Origin: Bufo bufo
Taxonomy: Eukaryota > Chordata > Amphibia > Anura > Bufonidae
Direction: 5' to 3'
NCBI RefSeq assembly: GCF_905171765.1
Contig: NC_053394.1
Location: 162,223,183 to 162,287,182 of the forward strand
DNA: 64,000 bases
Shown here piece after piece: positions 52,380-63,987 of this stretch (position 1 is the stretch's first letter; every line of letters begins with the position of its first letter). Both the position numbers and the translations under genes were made by a program. The notes under the pieces are model-generated. The model was given only the letters and a program-made list of their open reading frames with translations. It made no database searches and was not told where the DNA came from.

Positions 52380-52915
52380 AACATAGGCAGTCTAAGAGGT
52401 TGCAGAGGTGTAGTGGTATGCATAAAAGAGAGGGGGTCTCATATGAAAGATTGAAATGGGTCCTCATTATGGTGCTGGGTTGTACCTTGTGTCCTTACAA
52501 TCTTGCTTGCAATTCTTCTAGAGATGGGAGTCCTGCATAAATTCTGCAAAATGGATGGGACCAATTGGGGATGGGACACTCTCTCACATGGCCCTGTATA
52601 GTCTACTTTTACATGCTGTACACCATTTCTGGGATTTATACACACAGTCATTTACTGAAAAAATATAAGGGACATGATGGGTAACTGGAACACACATTTC
52701 ATTTTGCTCTGCTATTAGCTTATACGTGTGGAAAAAGAAAAGTAAGGTATCTTCATTAGTTGTTCAAAATGGCTTGAGATAAACCACCAATGATTAATGG
52801 GTGGAAGTCCGACTACCAGGACCACAGGCTGCAGCCCTTTTTACCAGGCACAGCTCCAGTCTTGACCTAGGACTGTTTCTGGTACTAAAAATTACTCTCG
52901 AAAAGACATAACAAG
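52380..52915. other. Unassigned
   Basis: Nothing recognised. Confidence 0.35.
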
Positions 52916-52917
52916 TA

Positions 52918-53593
52918 CAGTGGTGGCCAAAAGTTTTGAGAATTACATAAATATTGGAAATTGGAAAAGTTGCTGCTTAAGTTTTTATAATAGCAATTTG
53001 CATATACTCCAGAATGTTATGAAGAGTGATCAGATGAATTGCATAGTCCTTCTTTGCCATGAAAATTAACTTAATCCCAAAAAAAACTTTCCACTGCATT
53101 TCATTGCTGTCATTAAAGGACCTGCTGAGATCATTTCAGTAATCGTCTTGTTAACTCAGGTGAGAATGTTGACGAGCACAAGGCTGGAGATCATTATGTC
53201 AGGCTGATTGGGTTAAAATGGCAGACTTGACATGTTAAAAGGAGGGTGATGCTTGAAATCATTGTTCTTCCATTGTTAACCATGGTGACCTGCAAAGAAA
53301 CACGTGCAGCCATCATTGCGTTGCATAAAAATGGCTTCACAGGCAAGGATATTGTGGCTACTAAGATTGCACCTCAATCAACAATTTATAGGATCATCAA
53401 GAACTTCAAGGAAAGAGGTTCAATTCTTGTTAAGAAGGCTTCAGGGCGTCCAAGAAAGTCCAGCAAGCGCCAGGATCGTCTCCTAAAGACATATTCTCCG
53501 ATGAAGCCTCTTTCCGATTGTTTGGGGCATCTGGAAAAAGGCTTGTCCGGAGAAAAAAAGGTGAGCGCTACCATCAGTCCAAGCATCTCCTAG
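52918..53593 (+). mobile_element. Truncated Tc1/mariner element
   Basis: TA then CAGTGGTGGCCAAAAGTTTT starts a Tc1 terminal repeat. At 53246-53593 a transposase fragment reads ETRAAIIALHKNGFTGKDIV, ASGRPRKSSKRQDR (DNA-binding domain and hinge), then jumps to a later GHLEKGLSGEKK segment. The catalytic core is deleted and the right end is missing. Confidence 0.7.
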
Positions 53594-53929
53594 AAACAGT
53601 CCATTAAATATGGAATACATGGATAGTATCCATGTTCTGTCCGTGGTTTTCACAGACTCGTTATTGGTCCACAAAATGGACCACAGTACTTCATGTTTCT
53701 GTTGTTTTTCCACTGACACACGGTCAATAGAAAAACAAGTATGTGTAAATTAAAGGGGTTGTCTGCCTTTTTTTACATTGATGACCTATCCTTAGGATAT
53801 CATCAATATCAGATCGGCTAGGGTCTGACTCCCGACACCCCCTCCAAACAGCTGTTTTAAGAGAAAGCAGTGCTTGTACCAGCCCTGCCTTCTCTTCACT
53901 GAAGGCAGGGCTGAGCAGTGTAATTACAA

Positions 53930-54996
53930 GGCCACCATCTGCAGTGGCCAGGTACGTGGGGATAATATTCTGTATTTGTCGTGACGCCAATTGCAGCGTG
54001 CGCAGGGTACTATCCCAGGGCCCTTCCAAGGTGTTATAACGCACGTCCCAGATTAGTAATGCCAGAGTGGTGTAATGGCCTATAATGTCTCTGTAGTTTG
54101 ATGTTAGTTCTGTCATGGTGTCTCCTACCTGGGTAAGGCTGGACTCCTGGCTCACTTGCAATAAATTTGAGTGTAGTGATAGTAGGAGTAATAGAGGAAT
54201 TTTGCAGAAGAAATGATGTCCAAACCTTTAGATGAAGTTCAAACGTTTCTTTACTTGAGGTAACTTTCATCCTATACAGCTTTGGTCTCTTGGCCCCAGC
54301 AGGTTTTGGCAATCATTGGCAGGAATGAATACTTCTGCTTTAAATGTGGAGCTTGCAGGATAAAACGTCTGCTTGATAGCTCTGTAACTATGGCAGGATT
54401 TGCTTATGCACTTATCTGTACCTTCTGCTTTGTGGGGATAGAATAGCTGAGGAGATATTTGGCTTCTCCTAGGACTCTGGACTTATCTCACAGATGCATT
54501 CTCAGGGGGATGCTTTCTTCCTGGAACTCTGGAGTTTCCCTGTAGTTTCTGTTTTCCTCATCCAGCAGAGCTGAAGGTGCTCAGACTGGGTATATGGCCA
54601 AGTGTCAGTCGAGACTAGGTTGTTGCTGTCTTCCCTATACAGAGGTTCTCCTGGACACTATCACACAGCCTTCCCCAACAGGGGTAGCTGGTACACTGCC
54701 TAAACTTCCTTCTCTACCCAGACTGCAGGATGTGGGACCAGCCCACCTCTCCACAGAGGGGGAGCTAAGCTGGAATAATCCATTCCAGCTCAGATATACT
54801 AAACACTAAACTTGTACCTGCCAATGTATTGCTGCCACCTACTGGTAAACAGGCAAATTACATGAACAATTGCATTTAACATAGTTTTGTATGCACATTT
54901 GTGGAAGACATAATGTAAATGACATCTGATGACAGTATAAAGGCTCTTAGAAGATAGCAGCGGGGTAGAGGCATGTAGTAACACAACTCTGGGGTG
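53930..54996 (-). mobile_element. LTR-like block, boundaries uncertain
   Basis: In minus sense it starts TGTAACACCCCAGAGTTGTG and ends near CCTTGTAATTACA, with TG/CA ends. TTACA occurs at both borders, but no clean duplication outside TG/CA ends was found. The position inside the MITE supports an insertion of about 1.07 kb. The ORFs inside lack pol motifs. Confidence 0.5.
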
Positions 54997-55004
54997 TTAC
55001 ACAT

Positions 55005-56088
55005 TAGGGATCGACCGATTATCGGTTTGGCCGATATTATCGGCCGATATTGAGGATTTTGAACGTTATCGGTATCGGCATCTATTTTGCCGATATACCG
55101 ATAACGTATGGGGAACACAGAACGCGCTGCTCTCAGGGAAGTGTCTCCCCCCCTGTGCTGCTGCTGCTGCCGCCAATGACAGAAGAGAAGACAAGAGGAG
55201 GGGAGGGGCTGTGGCCGCTGCGCCACCAATGAAGATAAGCCATTCATTCATTCGTATACAGGAGGCGGGAGCTGGCTGCAGAATCACATAGCCGGCTCCC
55301 GGCCTCTATGAGCGATAGCTGCGATCCGCGGTAGTTAACTCCTCAGGTGCCGCGGATCGCAGCTACCGCTCATAGAGGTCGGGAGCCGGCTATGTGATTC
55401 TGCAGCCAGCTCCCGCCTCCTGTATATGAATGATTGAGAGACTTATCTTCATTGGTGGCGCAGTGCGCCCCCCCCCCCAAGCCCCCCAGTATTAATCATT
55501 GGTGGCGCAGTGCGCCCCCACCCCAATCCCGGCCAATAGTAAAAACATTGGTGGCGCAGTGCGCCCCCCACCAGTATTACTCATTGGTGGCAGTGGCCAC
55601 TGGATCCCCTCTCCCCTGCTCCTCCGATCGGAGCCCCAGCTGTGTAAGCCTGGGGCTCCGATCGGTTACCATGGCAGCCAGGACGCTATTGAAGCCCTGG
55701 CTGCCATGGTAAGCTCCATGCTGCTGTGTGCACAAAGCACAGAGCAGCAGGGACAGTGTGAGATCCTATTCACCCTGATAGAGATCTATCAGGGGGAATA
55801 GGACAAGGGTTCTAGTCCCTAAGGGGGCTAAAAGTTAGTAAAAAAAAAAAACACAAAAATATTAAGTATAAATGAAAAAGACTTATAAAAAGAAAATACA
55901 CATTAACAATAAACAAAAAAATACACATTAACAATAAACATATTAATTTTCAGCAGATTTGTGTAGGAATTTTTGTTTTTCTCAAAAATGAAAATTCCCA
56001 GAATATCGGTATAAATTATCGGCTATCGGCCTGAAAGTTCACAAATTATCTGTATCGGCCCTAAAAAATCAATATCGGTCGATCCCTA
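55005..56088. mobile_element. hAT non-autonomous element, perfect 8-bp duplication
   Basis: TTACACAT at 54997-55004 and 56089-56096; ends TAGGGATCGACC and GGTCGATCCCTA. Interior: a near-perfect palindrome 55223-55470 around GATCGCAGCTACCGCTCAT, tandem CATTGGTGGCGCAGTGCGC units (55451-55600) and a GCCAGGGC/CATGG palindrome at 55630-55715. No ORF with known motifs. Confidence 0.85.
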
Positions 56089-56445
56089 TTACACATCCAT
56101 ATTCACTTCAATGGTACGGCTCCTTCCCATTCACTTGAATAGGAAGGAGCCGTCCCACTGAAGTGAATGGGATGATGTAGTTGTCAGTACACCTGTACCT
56201 CTGGAGTTTCGATGGCGAGCAGATAAGAGAAGGTAGAGAAGAGAAGGTAGCACTGGTACGAGCACTGCTTTCTCTTAAAACAGCTGTTTGGCGGGGGTGG
56301 CAGGAGTCGGACCATCGCCAATATGATATTGATAACCTATCCTTGTTTTAGCGATCAAACTACACAGTTCCATCAACCTTGAAGTGGACAGCGTTCGTCC
56401 TGAGGATAGGCCATCACCTAGTAAAGCAGGGACAACCCCTTTAAT

Positions 56446-57487
56446 ATATAAACACATAAATCATGTCTACAAATGGCCAATCGGGGGAGCTAGAGGTCTA
56501 CTTTGTTGTACAGAGTTCCTATCAAACTGGCCATGTGAGTAAGCCAGGAAGGCAAGAGATATGTATAATGGCCATGTGAAGCACATTATTGATATGTACT
56601 CCATACCTGGAAGATAGTTAGCCAGAAGTTAGAATAGCCTGAGTGTGATCAGAATCTATACCTCACTGAGAGCCTGTTACTAGGATTGCAGCCACAGTAA
56701 CTGTGATGTGCTTTGTATGGATTACAATTACAACTACCTCTTCCATGTCAATGAATCTGTACATCTACCTCAAGGCAACTTATTACCAGTAAATGTTCCA
56801 TTTGTTTATTCAATCTGACTCCCCTTTATTGTACCACCTCATTTGCACCCAAAAGTGCTGGCATCACAAACCTCAGGGATCCTGCCTTCCCTGCACCTAA
56901 AACCCTATACCACCAAGGGCACCTCAAACAAGATCTGGCAGGAGATCCCTGAACACCAGTGTGCCCTGAAGGAATCCGGTGTCATCCTTCCTGTCACTGC
57001 ACACTGGACCAGGGAGCTGCAGAAATGGGATTACCCACTACTACATCCATCAAACCACCACACTGACACATGGCCCCTGTAGTCCCGGTCGCCGCACAAG
57101 GAAGCAACTTTATCATCAAAAGTTCTCCAGACAGAATGAAGTCAGAAGGTCCAGAATCTAAAAGGCCATGCACTGGATTCATTCAGTAAGGTATTGTGCA
57201 TGTTTATGGCCAATAGAGACTTTACTGCTGTGAGAGGAAACATTGCCAACACACTTTTCCACACTTGAGAAAGTTTGGCCGGCCAAATCTTATATCTGAA
57301 CCACTCAGCCGGAGAACTGCAGAAGCTTACCAAGAACCTCAGTGCATGCCTCAGGTTCTGCAGAGACTCTGGAGAGAGACAGGGAGGAGTACTACATCTG
57401 CCATCATTGCTGCTGTCCATATGCTAAAGGTAACCTGTCCCCATAGAAATATTATGTAAAAGGGTCGTCATGAAAATGTTATGTAAG
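56446..57487. other. Unassigned
   Basis: No exon or clear element. Block 56820-57100 resembles coding text but has no family motif and no splice-consistent partner. Confidence 0.3.
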
Positions 57488-58345
57488 CTGTAAAATAGGA
57501 GACGTAGTACATCCAGCAGTAACAAGGCACAGTTCCAAAGCATTTATAGGGAACCTGTCATGTTGAACATGGTGTTTGAGCTATAGGCAGCATGTTGCAA
57601 AGAAGGAGCAGCTGGACAAACTGATATATAGTTTTGTGGGGAAACAGATTCAGTAAGGCTACTTTCACACTCGTATTTGGTGCGGATCCGTCATGGATCT
57701 GCACAGACGGATCTGTTCAGATAATACAAATGTCTGCATCCATTCAGAATGGATCTGTTTGTATTATCTTTAACATAGCCAAGACGGATCCGTCTTGAAC
57801 ACCATTGAAAGTCAATGGAGGACGGATTCGTTTTCTATTGTGCCATAAAAAACTGATCTGTCCCCATTGACTTACAGAATGCATTAGGGCAAAACTGATC
57901 TGTTTTGGACCGCTTGTGAGAGCCCTGAACGGATCTCACAAACGGAAAGCCAGAACGCCAATGTGAAAGTAGCCTAAAACTTGAAATTTATACATGAAAA
58001 TCTTGCTCATTCATGGCTTTGAAGTTGGGGAGGTGGTCCTATCAGTGATTGACAGCTATCTCTGCATGTACAGTCATAGAGGGAAGGCTGTCAGTCACTG
58101 ATAGGACCGCTTCCTCGACTTCAGAGCCAAGAATGAGCAGGAATTTAAATGTATAAAATACAAGTTATACTGAACCTTTTCACACCCAACTATATATCAT
58201 CAATCTGCTCAGCTCCTCCTGCTCTATAACATGCAGCCTGCAGCTCAAACACCACGTTCAACAGGACAAGTTCCCTTTAAATGCCTTGGAACTGTGCCTT
58301 GTTACTGCTGGATGTACTACAGCACCTATTATTTTTAGCAAAGTG
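57488..58345. repeat. Large palindrome enclosing a T2-type MITE
   Basis: GTAGTACATCCAGCAGTAAC at 57506 pairs with GTTACTGCTGGATGTACTAC at 58301. The arms contain AGGGAACCTGTCATG at 57548 and CAAGTTCCCTTTAA at 58267, a T2 end with TTAA on the right and mutated TTAT on the left. The inverted region extends outside those ends. Confidence 0.6.
57657..57974. mobile_element. PIF/Harbinger-like MITE, TAA duplication
   Basis: Ends GGCTACTTTCACACTCG and CAATGTGAAAGTAGCC with TAA at 57654-57656 and 57975-57977. It is rich in ACGGATCTG motifs. Intact 318-bp copy of the fragment at 20951, and nested in the palindrome. Confidence 0.8.
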
Positions 58346-58756
58346 AGACTTATTTATTGATACCAACTGGTCTGGTTACTGATTCCACCGTTTGCCGCCC
58401 ACTGCACCTGCCGTCCTGCTTTGCACTCAGACCAACACCCAACATCAAAGGCACCCCATCCAGCACCAGGCAAGAGCCCCAACACTAGCTTATGCCCCAG
58501 GAGAAGAAAGGGTATGCCTTCCAATCACTGCACAACCCTAGGGGGCACTAATGGTAGAGACTGCCACTGTGAACTGTGAGTATTTACTACTACTCTCAAG
58601 GCCATAAATACCACTCTCATCCAACTCGCCTACCTTTCGGGTCACTGCACATTGCCAATCGAACCCAGGATATGGGCAGGATTGGAACTCTAAACACAAG
58701 CTACATAATAGCATGCTGGTAGTTTTGTGGCCCCAAACTAAGTGACAGGATCCCTT
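58346..58756. other. Unassigned
   Basis: Nothing recognised. Confidence 0.35.
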
Positions 58757-58757
58757 T

Positions 58758-59160
58758 AAAGGGGTTGTCCCATCTCGATAGTGGACACGGAGGCATATGC
58801 TAAAGTCGCACCATGGTGTAATTTAGCATAATGGTTTGTTTAATGGTTTTTGTTTCTCCTCTCGCTGAGCCCTTTGTAGAACTCCCATAGCAGTGAATGG
58901 AGAGCAGGGCACACATACACAGAGTGCTCCCTTTAGCTTTGGGGGCCCGGTCTCTAAAACAGTGGATGTAGAGGTGGAGTTGAATGGAGAGGTAGCCGCA
59001 CATTCACTTCTATGGGAGATCTGCTCACTCGGCTCTTTTCAGAACTCCGAAAGAAGTGAATTGAGAGCCTACTGCATAGTGCACACTCCTATTCTTTAGG
59101 GGACCATTCTAGAAATGGGTGTGGGTCCTAGTGATATGCCACCAATGTGTGAGATTAAAT
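58758..59160. mobile_element. MITE of the TTAAAGGGGTTGTCC group
   Basis: TTTAAAGGGGTTGTCCCATC at 58756 starts it. The AGCAGTGAATGGAGAG / CACATTCACTTCTATGG and GGCATATGC / GATATGCC blocks are inverted. The right end is degenerate near 59160. Confidence 0.5.
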
Positions 59161-59372
59161 CCTTTCAATTATAGGATGTACCTCCCTTATCATCCCCTCT
59201 AGGCATGCAAGTGACAGGCGAGTAACCACAGTATTTAAACTGCCTAGAAGTAAAGACCGCTCAGAGGATAGACAAACTAAAGGGTAAATATTCATGGTAC
59301 AGGGCAAGATAGAGGTTGAGCCGCACCATAGTTAGTTGTTGAAGGCTGGTGGAGGCTTTTTAACAGTGACCC

Positions 59373-60310
59373 CCACAGTGCCCGCCCCTTTAACCTTTTG
59401 CGGCACAGGGCGTAGATGTTTTAAAAAAGCTGTTGTGTAAAACTTAAGTAAATTAAAAAAGTATACATATTAGGTATCGCCGCATCTGTAATAACTTGCT
59501 CTATAAAAATATCACATGACCTAACCCCTAAAAAAGTCATACACACTCCAAAATAGTGCCAATCAAACCATCATCTCATCCTGCAAAAATCATACCCTAC
59601 CCAAAATAATCGCCCAAAAACTGAAAAAACTATGGCTCTCAGACTATGGAAACACTAAAACATGATTTTTTTTGTTTTAAAAATGAAATCATTGTGTAAA
59701 ACTTACATAAATAAAAAAAATAGTATACATATTAGGTATCGCCGCGTCCGTGACAACCTGGTCTATAAAAATACCACATGATGAATGGTGTAAATAACAA
59801 AAAATAAAAACGGTCCAAAAACCGTATGGCATTCCTTTCCTTCTGAGCCCTGCCGTGTGCCCATACAGCGGTTTACGACCACATATGGGGTGTTTCTGTA
59901 AACTACAGAATCAGAGCCATAAATATTGAGTTTTGTTTGGCTGTTAACCCTTGCTTTGTAACTGGAAAATAATTATTAAAATTGAAAATCTGCCAAAAAA
60001 GTGAAATTTAGACATTTCATCTCTATTTTCCATTAATTCTTGTGGAACACCTAAAGGGTTAACAAAGTTTGTAAAATCAGTTTTGAATACTTTGAGGGGT
60101 GTAGTTTCTAGAATGGGGTCATTTTTGGGTGGTTTCTATTATGTAAGCCTCACAAAGTGACTTCTGACCTGAACTGGTCCTTAAAAAGTTCCAAGTGCTT
60201 CTAAACTTCTAAGCCTTGTAACGTCCCCCAAAAATAAAATGTCATTCCCAAAATGATCCTAACATGAAGTAGACATATGGGGAATGTAAATTAATAACTA
60301 TTTTTGTAGG
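59373..60310. repeat. Inverted relative of MITE B
   Basis: CTGCCGTGTGCCCATACAGC (59851) and GGTTTACGACCACATATGGG match, in inverse, the CGTAAACTGATGTAAGGGCA region at 3490. The block keeps the same order of motifs in opposite orientation and is cut at 60320 by the LTR. Confidence 0.6.
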
Positions 60311-60319
60311 TATTACTAT

Positions 60320-60834
60320 TGTGGGGGGTTAGCTCTTTTCCGGGGGTGATTCACACAAGTATCGTCGCCAGACACCAAGTTTCAGGTCCAAACATCACTT
60401 TATTTGGCACCTCAGCAAACCAAACATAAATGATACAAAATAAACACCTGCCCGGCTGGGCTCTAACTAAACATATAATAACCTGACTCACCTAAAGTCA
60501 CAGTTCACACCCTGTGAACACAAGCGGCTTTCTCAGCCAATGTCCCACAGCCTCCTGGCTGTACAGAGCACAGTACGCCCACTGTCTCCAGTCCAGTGTC
60601 TCAGCACACATGGGGAATAGTGGTCTCTCAGCCCTCCTGGCTTGGACCACACTGACAGCGCCTCCAGGCCTCTGTCCACAGGCAACACACTCCCCCTTGC
60701 TGACACCCTGGGAGGTGCTTTGTGCCAGCCTGATTACTTCCAGCTGGTCTCGCCTGTGGTGGAATAGGGGTGTGGACCGAACTATCCACCCCTTCCTTGC
60801 CTCTAACCTGAGTGAGACCTGTCACTGTCTCACA
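60320..60834 (-). repeat. 3' LTR of the gypsy-like element
   Basis: 515 bp, in element sense TGTGAGACAGTGACAGG to CCCCCCACA. The purine tract precedes it. The target duplication cannot be tested because the other LTR is outside the window. Confidence 0.75.
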
Positions 60835-60848
60835 TATCCCCCCCCTTT
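60835..60848 (-). other. Polypurine tract
   Basis: In element sense CAAAGGGGGGATA immediately before the TGTGAGAC start of the 3' LTR. This is the primer site for plus-strand DNA synthesis and fixes the element orientation. Confidence 0.75.
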
Positions 60849-61069
60849 GTTCAAGCCCATGAGGGTGAACACCTGCATAACCACGGGAGGCTGGTGAGAG
60901 GGCATCCACCTGGCCTGGACGTGGGGAACAGCCACCCACCCTGCTCTTTGGCTGCTCCCAATAAGAACCGGCCCAGATTGGCTTTACAGCCACACTAAGT
61001 AACCCAGTGTCAGCGAGCACTAGCTGCCGCTGACACAGAAAATTACCGGTTCTTATTTCACCAAGGCCA

Positions 61070-61365
61070 GGAACCTTGGTGACACGTACCTTCCCCTTGT
61101 TCTTCCAGACCCACGCCAGAAGAGCTTGGTTTATCACCAAAACCAACATCTTGCCTAACAGAAACTGCCTAACGGCCTCATGTGCCCATCTCATGGCCAG
61201 ATACTCTTTTTCTACGCTTTCCCGAGTGATAATGATGCGCTGTCGTATATTTTGATCTCTCTCTCTTTTAAGATCCTCTGGCTCCTGCACATGCGCCTCC
61301 AGTCCTTTCTTGGACTGCTGCAACTCTTGACTGAACTGTTCCCAGTCATGGTCATGACCCGACAC
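61070..61365 (-). pseudogene. Ty3/gypsy RNase H remnant
   Basis: The minus strand reads ESVEKEYLAMRWAHEAVRQF then LLGKMLVLVINQALLAWV and NKGKVRVTK, which matches the EKECLAIKWA, YLLG and TDHAPL region of gypsy RNase H. The usual Asp of TDH is changed to Asn (INQ), and the upstream DAS motif is missing, so it is inactive. The preceding residues (SQELQQSKKGLEAHVQEPED) are coiled-coil-like and not RNase H. Confidence 0.7.
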
Positions 61366-61391
61366 TTTCTCCTTTGCTTTGAAGGGCTCCT

Positions 61392-62450
61392 TCAGCAGAG
61401 CATGACTTTTTCAGTCTTTGTCTTCTTGAAGTCTCCAGTCTCTTTGACCGCCTTCTCAGACATGGCACCATACACTTGCCCTGTTAACCCCTCCCCCTCT
61501 TTCTCATCGTGGCAGGAGGCACCAGGGTCTTCAGCAGACTCCTCGTCTTCTGTCATTTTCTCCAGAGGCTCACCCAGGACACTGTTCTCCTTTTGTGGAG
61601 GAGTCAGGAGATACAGCCCATCGTAATAGCCCGGATCCGAAAACTGATAGTTCACCTTCTCGTACTTCTTCCCCAGCAGCCTGCTGGCTATTTGGAAGGC
61701 CCTGTATGCAGAGGGGATGTCTTCCAGGCCTAGGTTACACGCTACCACGGGTCTGTGGTCTTCGGCATCCACATCAGCCCCATCAACTGGTTTAGCAGAC
61801 GCATCTTCCATCTTCTCTGCCACAGCCAGCACCACGGTGCCACCCTCTCCAGTCCCATTTTTAACAGGCTCTGGCTTCTTGACGTCTTCCAGAGAACTCT
61901 CCTCTTCAGGTTTCTCACCTTTCACCTGCTGCTCGAGAGCACACTTAGATTTCTCCAACTCATCTTTTAAGCTCATGAGATTTTCCGTCTCTGCTCTGAG
62001 TTGCTTGTTCAGCCTCTCCAATTCAGCATGCTCCTCAAGCGCTTCTTCCAGGGCTCTAGCCAATGAGAGGGCCTTGGTCTCCTTTTCCCAAGCATCAGTC
62101 TCTGTTTGGTCACGTTTTTCACCATATCGAGCCGAGATGTATTTCTCTTCAGCTAGGAGCCAGTCACACTTCTCCTGTTTCCCCAGGCGCTGAACCACCA
62201 ACTCCATGTTTTTCAGCAGTTTCTTTTCAGCTTTTTGCACAAGCTTGTGGGAAGTGCCCCGCTTTTGGGCCTCCGATTCCAGCTGCTCCTTGCTCGGCTC
62301 TGCTGCAGCAGATGTAGGAGTATCACCATTCTCTTTCTGGCTCTCCTTCTTTGCCCTTTCTGAAACCTTCTTCAGTTGCTCTGTGAAGAAGACAGCTAGT
62401 CCCGTCTCTAACATTTCTAGGGAGCGTGAGGAGAGAGAGAGAGAGATCAT
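61392..62450 (-). CDS. Chimeric ORF: myosin II rod-like plus NASP-like segments
   Basis: 352 codons on the minus strand. Residues about 98-176 read [49 protein letters not shown] and [12 protein letters not shown]. This is the rod of non-muscle or smooth-muscle myosin heavy chain, with a short internal deletion before LEKSK. Residues about 205-348 read [42 protein letters not shown] and [11 protein letters not shown]. They match, in order, the N-terminal TPR part of NASP, a histone H1/H3 chaperone. Residues 177-200 ([20 protein letters not shown]) may derive from a NASP C-terminal region. The ORF lacks any retroelement domain and lies inside the LTR element. The N-terminal 30 residues probably belong to the upstream ORF through a GA-repeat frameshift. 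The myosin match is the stronger. Confidence 0.75.
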   Translation of the reverse strand: MISLSLSSRSLEMLETGLAVFFTEQLKKVSERAKKESQKENGDTPTSAAAEPSKEQLESEAQKRGTSHKLVQKAEKKLLKNMELVVQRLGKQEKCDWLLAEEKYISARYGEKRDQTETDAWEKETKALSLARALEEALEEHAELERLNKQLRAETENLMSLKDELEKSKCALEQQVKGEKPEEESSLEDVKKPEPVKNGTGEGGTVVLAVAEKMEDASAKPVDGADVDAEDHRPVVACNLGLEDIPSAYRAFQIASRLLGKKYEKVNYQFSDPGYYDGLYLLTPPQKENSVLGEPLEKMTEDEESAEDPGASCHDEKEGEGLTGQVYGAMSEKAVKETGDFKKTKTEKVMLC

Positions 62451-63987
62451 CCTCCTGTTTGCATCTGTACTGTCGTGTCAGGTCACCTACAACTGCCTGG
62501 ATATGGGCTTCAGACCCTAGGCTGATGTCACCCGACTTAATTCTCATCTCGTCAGATATAACTGTCTGGTCGCTACTAGTAACCACCTTTGTTTCGCAGG
62601 ACCTTGACATGGTAGCTTCACTCTCTGGGTTGCTATCGGTCACAGCACATACGTCACCTATACCGCTCGTGTCATTATTAATTCTGACCTCTAGGGGCAC
62701 CGATGAGCTAATCCCCACCTGGGACACTTCCTTAGTAACCAACCAACATTGTGGAGAGTGCATTTCCCCCTCTGGTCCGTGCGGTACACCCTCTAACCCC
62801 ATCCTATTTTCCTGCACCTTCAAACATTGAGCTGGAGCTGGGCTTTGCTCCACACTACTTATATGTATGTCTTTAAACCTTTTGATTAAGTCATATCGCG
62901 CTTCATGAAACATAGCAGATGCAGAAAATAAAGTTTCATCATCATTTACATTTTTACCACCAGGGGGCGCTTCTCCCCTGACTACAACCTGCAACGGAAA
63001 AGATATATCACTGTCACCACATATTTCATATGACATCACATTTTCCTTATGCATTTCCGCACTTTTGTCACCATCACTTTGCACTTGACCAGCACCATTG
63101 TTTCCAATGGTCAATATTCTTTCCCCATGCAGGTCAAAGTGCAGCTCCCTTAGATCCTCACTTAAAGGGACAGGTACAGGTTCTGCAGGAGTTTCGTCAC
63201 TATCTGCAGAAGTGTCTACCTTACCCCACAGTAACAAACCGATATCACGGCCCAACACTCCCTCATGCATGAGCGTATCTGTAACATCAAGTTCATAAGT
63301 CCCTGTTCTCATTGGAGTCTGACGCTCTGTGAAAATCAGCGGATAGTCCTTATCCGCACGACTGTCCAGCATCTTTATTATTTTACCAGTCTCAGGTTTC
63401 AATATGGTGCTACCTCTTACCCGGGCTAGCATGGGATCCCGGATCCTTGTCATCCCAAAACTAGATTTGGTCATGGGCAACTGAGGTAACACAGAAACAT
63501 TCTCTGTAGATTTCTGCGAGGGAGCAATCACAGCAGGCTTATCCGCCTGTTCAGACACAGTTTTTTTTCTGTGTGACTTATTACCTACCGGCCCAGCAGG
63601 TATCAACTGCTGCCGGCTCACTGTCACTGGGTCTGCCACATAGTTAATAACAGGAACAGTCTTACCCTTTGTTGTCACGGGTTCAGCAATCTCGGGAGGC
63701 GAGGACATCCCATGGACATCTCTACTGAGACCATCATCCTTCTTCCGGACTTTGGAAGACTGCCCCTGGTTCCTGGTACCACGATCACCTACAGACTCTG
63801 TGATGCAGACTTTTCCTGGACGGTCATTCCAGCCGCACCGTTTAGAATCTTGTGCACAGTCGCAGAGAAGATATATACTCCTGAGAACTGCACCGCTCTC
63901 CACCTCTTTGTCTTCCCGAAGGTTGCCCTTGGCAACGGCATATCTTTGCTTCTTATCAGGAACTCCGCTCCACAACTGCCCAAACAA
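62323..63987 (-). CDS. Gag/protease-like ORF of the gypsy-like element, partial
   Basis: 554 open codons; the first Met lies 14 bp from the window edge, so the true start may be upstream. There is no zinc knuckle. A stretch near residues 207-252 ([17 protein letters not shown], ...[16 protein letters not shown]) resembles the end of a Ty3/gypsy aspartic protease, where VLGRD is typical, but the active-site DTG is absent (DSR). The middle is acidic and Ser-rich. The last 40 residues overlap the next ORF in another frame across a (GA)n tract at 62423-62446. Function is not established. Confidence 0.5.
   Translation of the reverse strand: MFGQLWSGVPDKKQRYAVAKGNLREDKEVESGAVLRSIYLLCDCAQDSKRCGWNDRPGKVCITESVGDRGTRNQGQSSKVRKKDDGLSRDVHGMSSPPEIAEPVTTKGKTVPVINYVADPVTVSRQQLIPAGPVGNKSHRKKTVSEQADKPAVIAPSQKSTENVSVLPQLPMTKSSFGMTRIRDPMLARVRGSTILKPETGKIIKMLDSRADKDYPLIFTERQTPMRTGTYELDVTDTLMHEGVLGRDIGLLLWGKVDTSADSDETPAEPVPVPLSEDLRELHFDLHGERILTIGNNGAGQVQSDGDKSAEMHKENVMSYEICGDSDISFPLQVVVRGEAPPGGKNVNDDETLFSASAMFHEARYDLIKRFKDIHISSVEQSPAPAQCLKVQENRMGLEGVPHGPEGEMHSPQCWLVTKEVSQVGISSSVPLEVRINNDTSGIGDVCAVTDSNPESEATMSRSCETKVVTSSDQTVISDEMRIKSGDISLGSEAHIQAVVGDLTRQYRCKQEDDLSLSLLTLPRNVRDGTSCLLHRATEEGFRKGKEGEPEREW

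Larger units (their letters stand above)
53751..56445. mobile_element. Palindromic MITE split by an LTR-like block and a hAT element
   Basis: TTAAAGGGGTTGTCTGCC at 53752 and GGGACAACCCCTTTAA at 56427 are the ends. The inner arms GATGACCTATCCTTAGGATA and the AGTGCTTGTACCAGCCCTGC block pair with 56240-56410. The two inserts account for 53930-56088. Confidence 0.6.

Noticed and set aside
56843..57161. Possible coding exon
   Set aside because: The text looks protein-like but has no family motif, no convincing splice sites and no partner exon.
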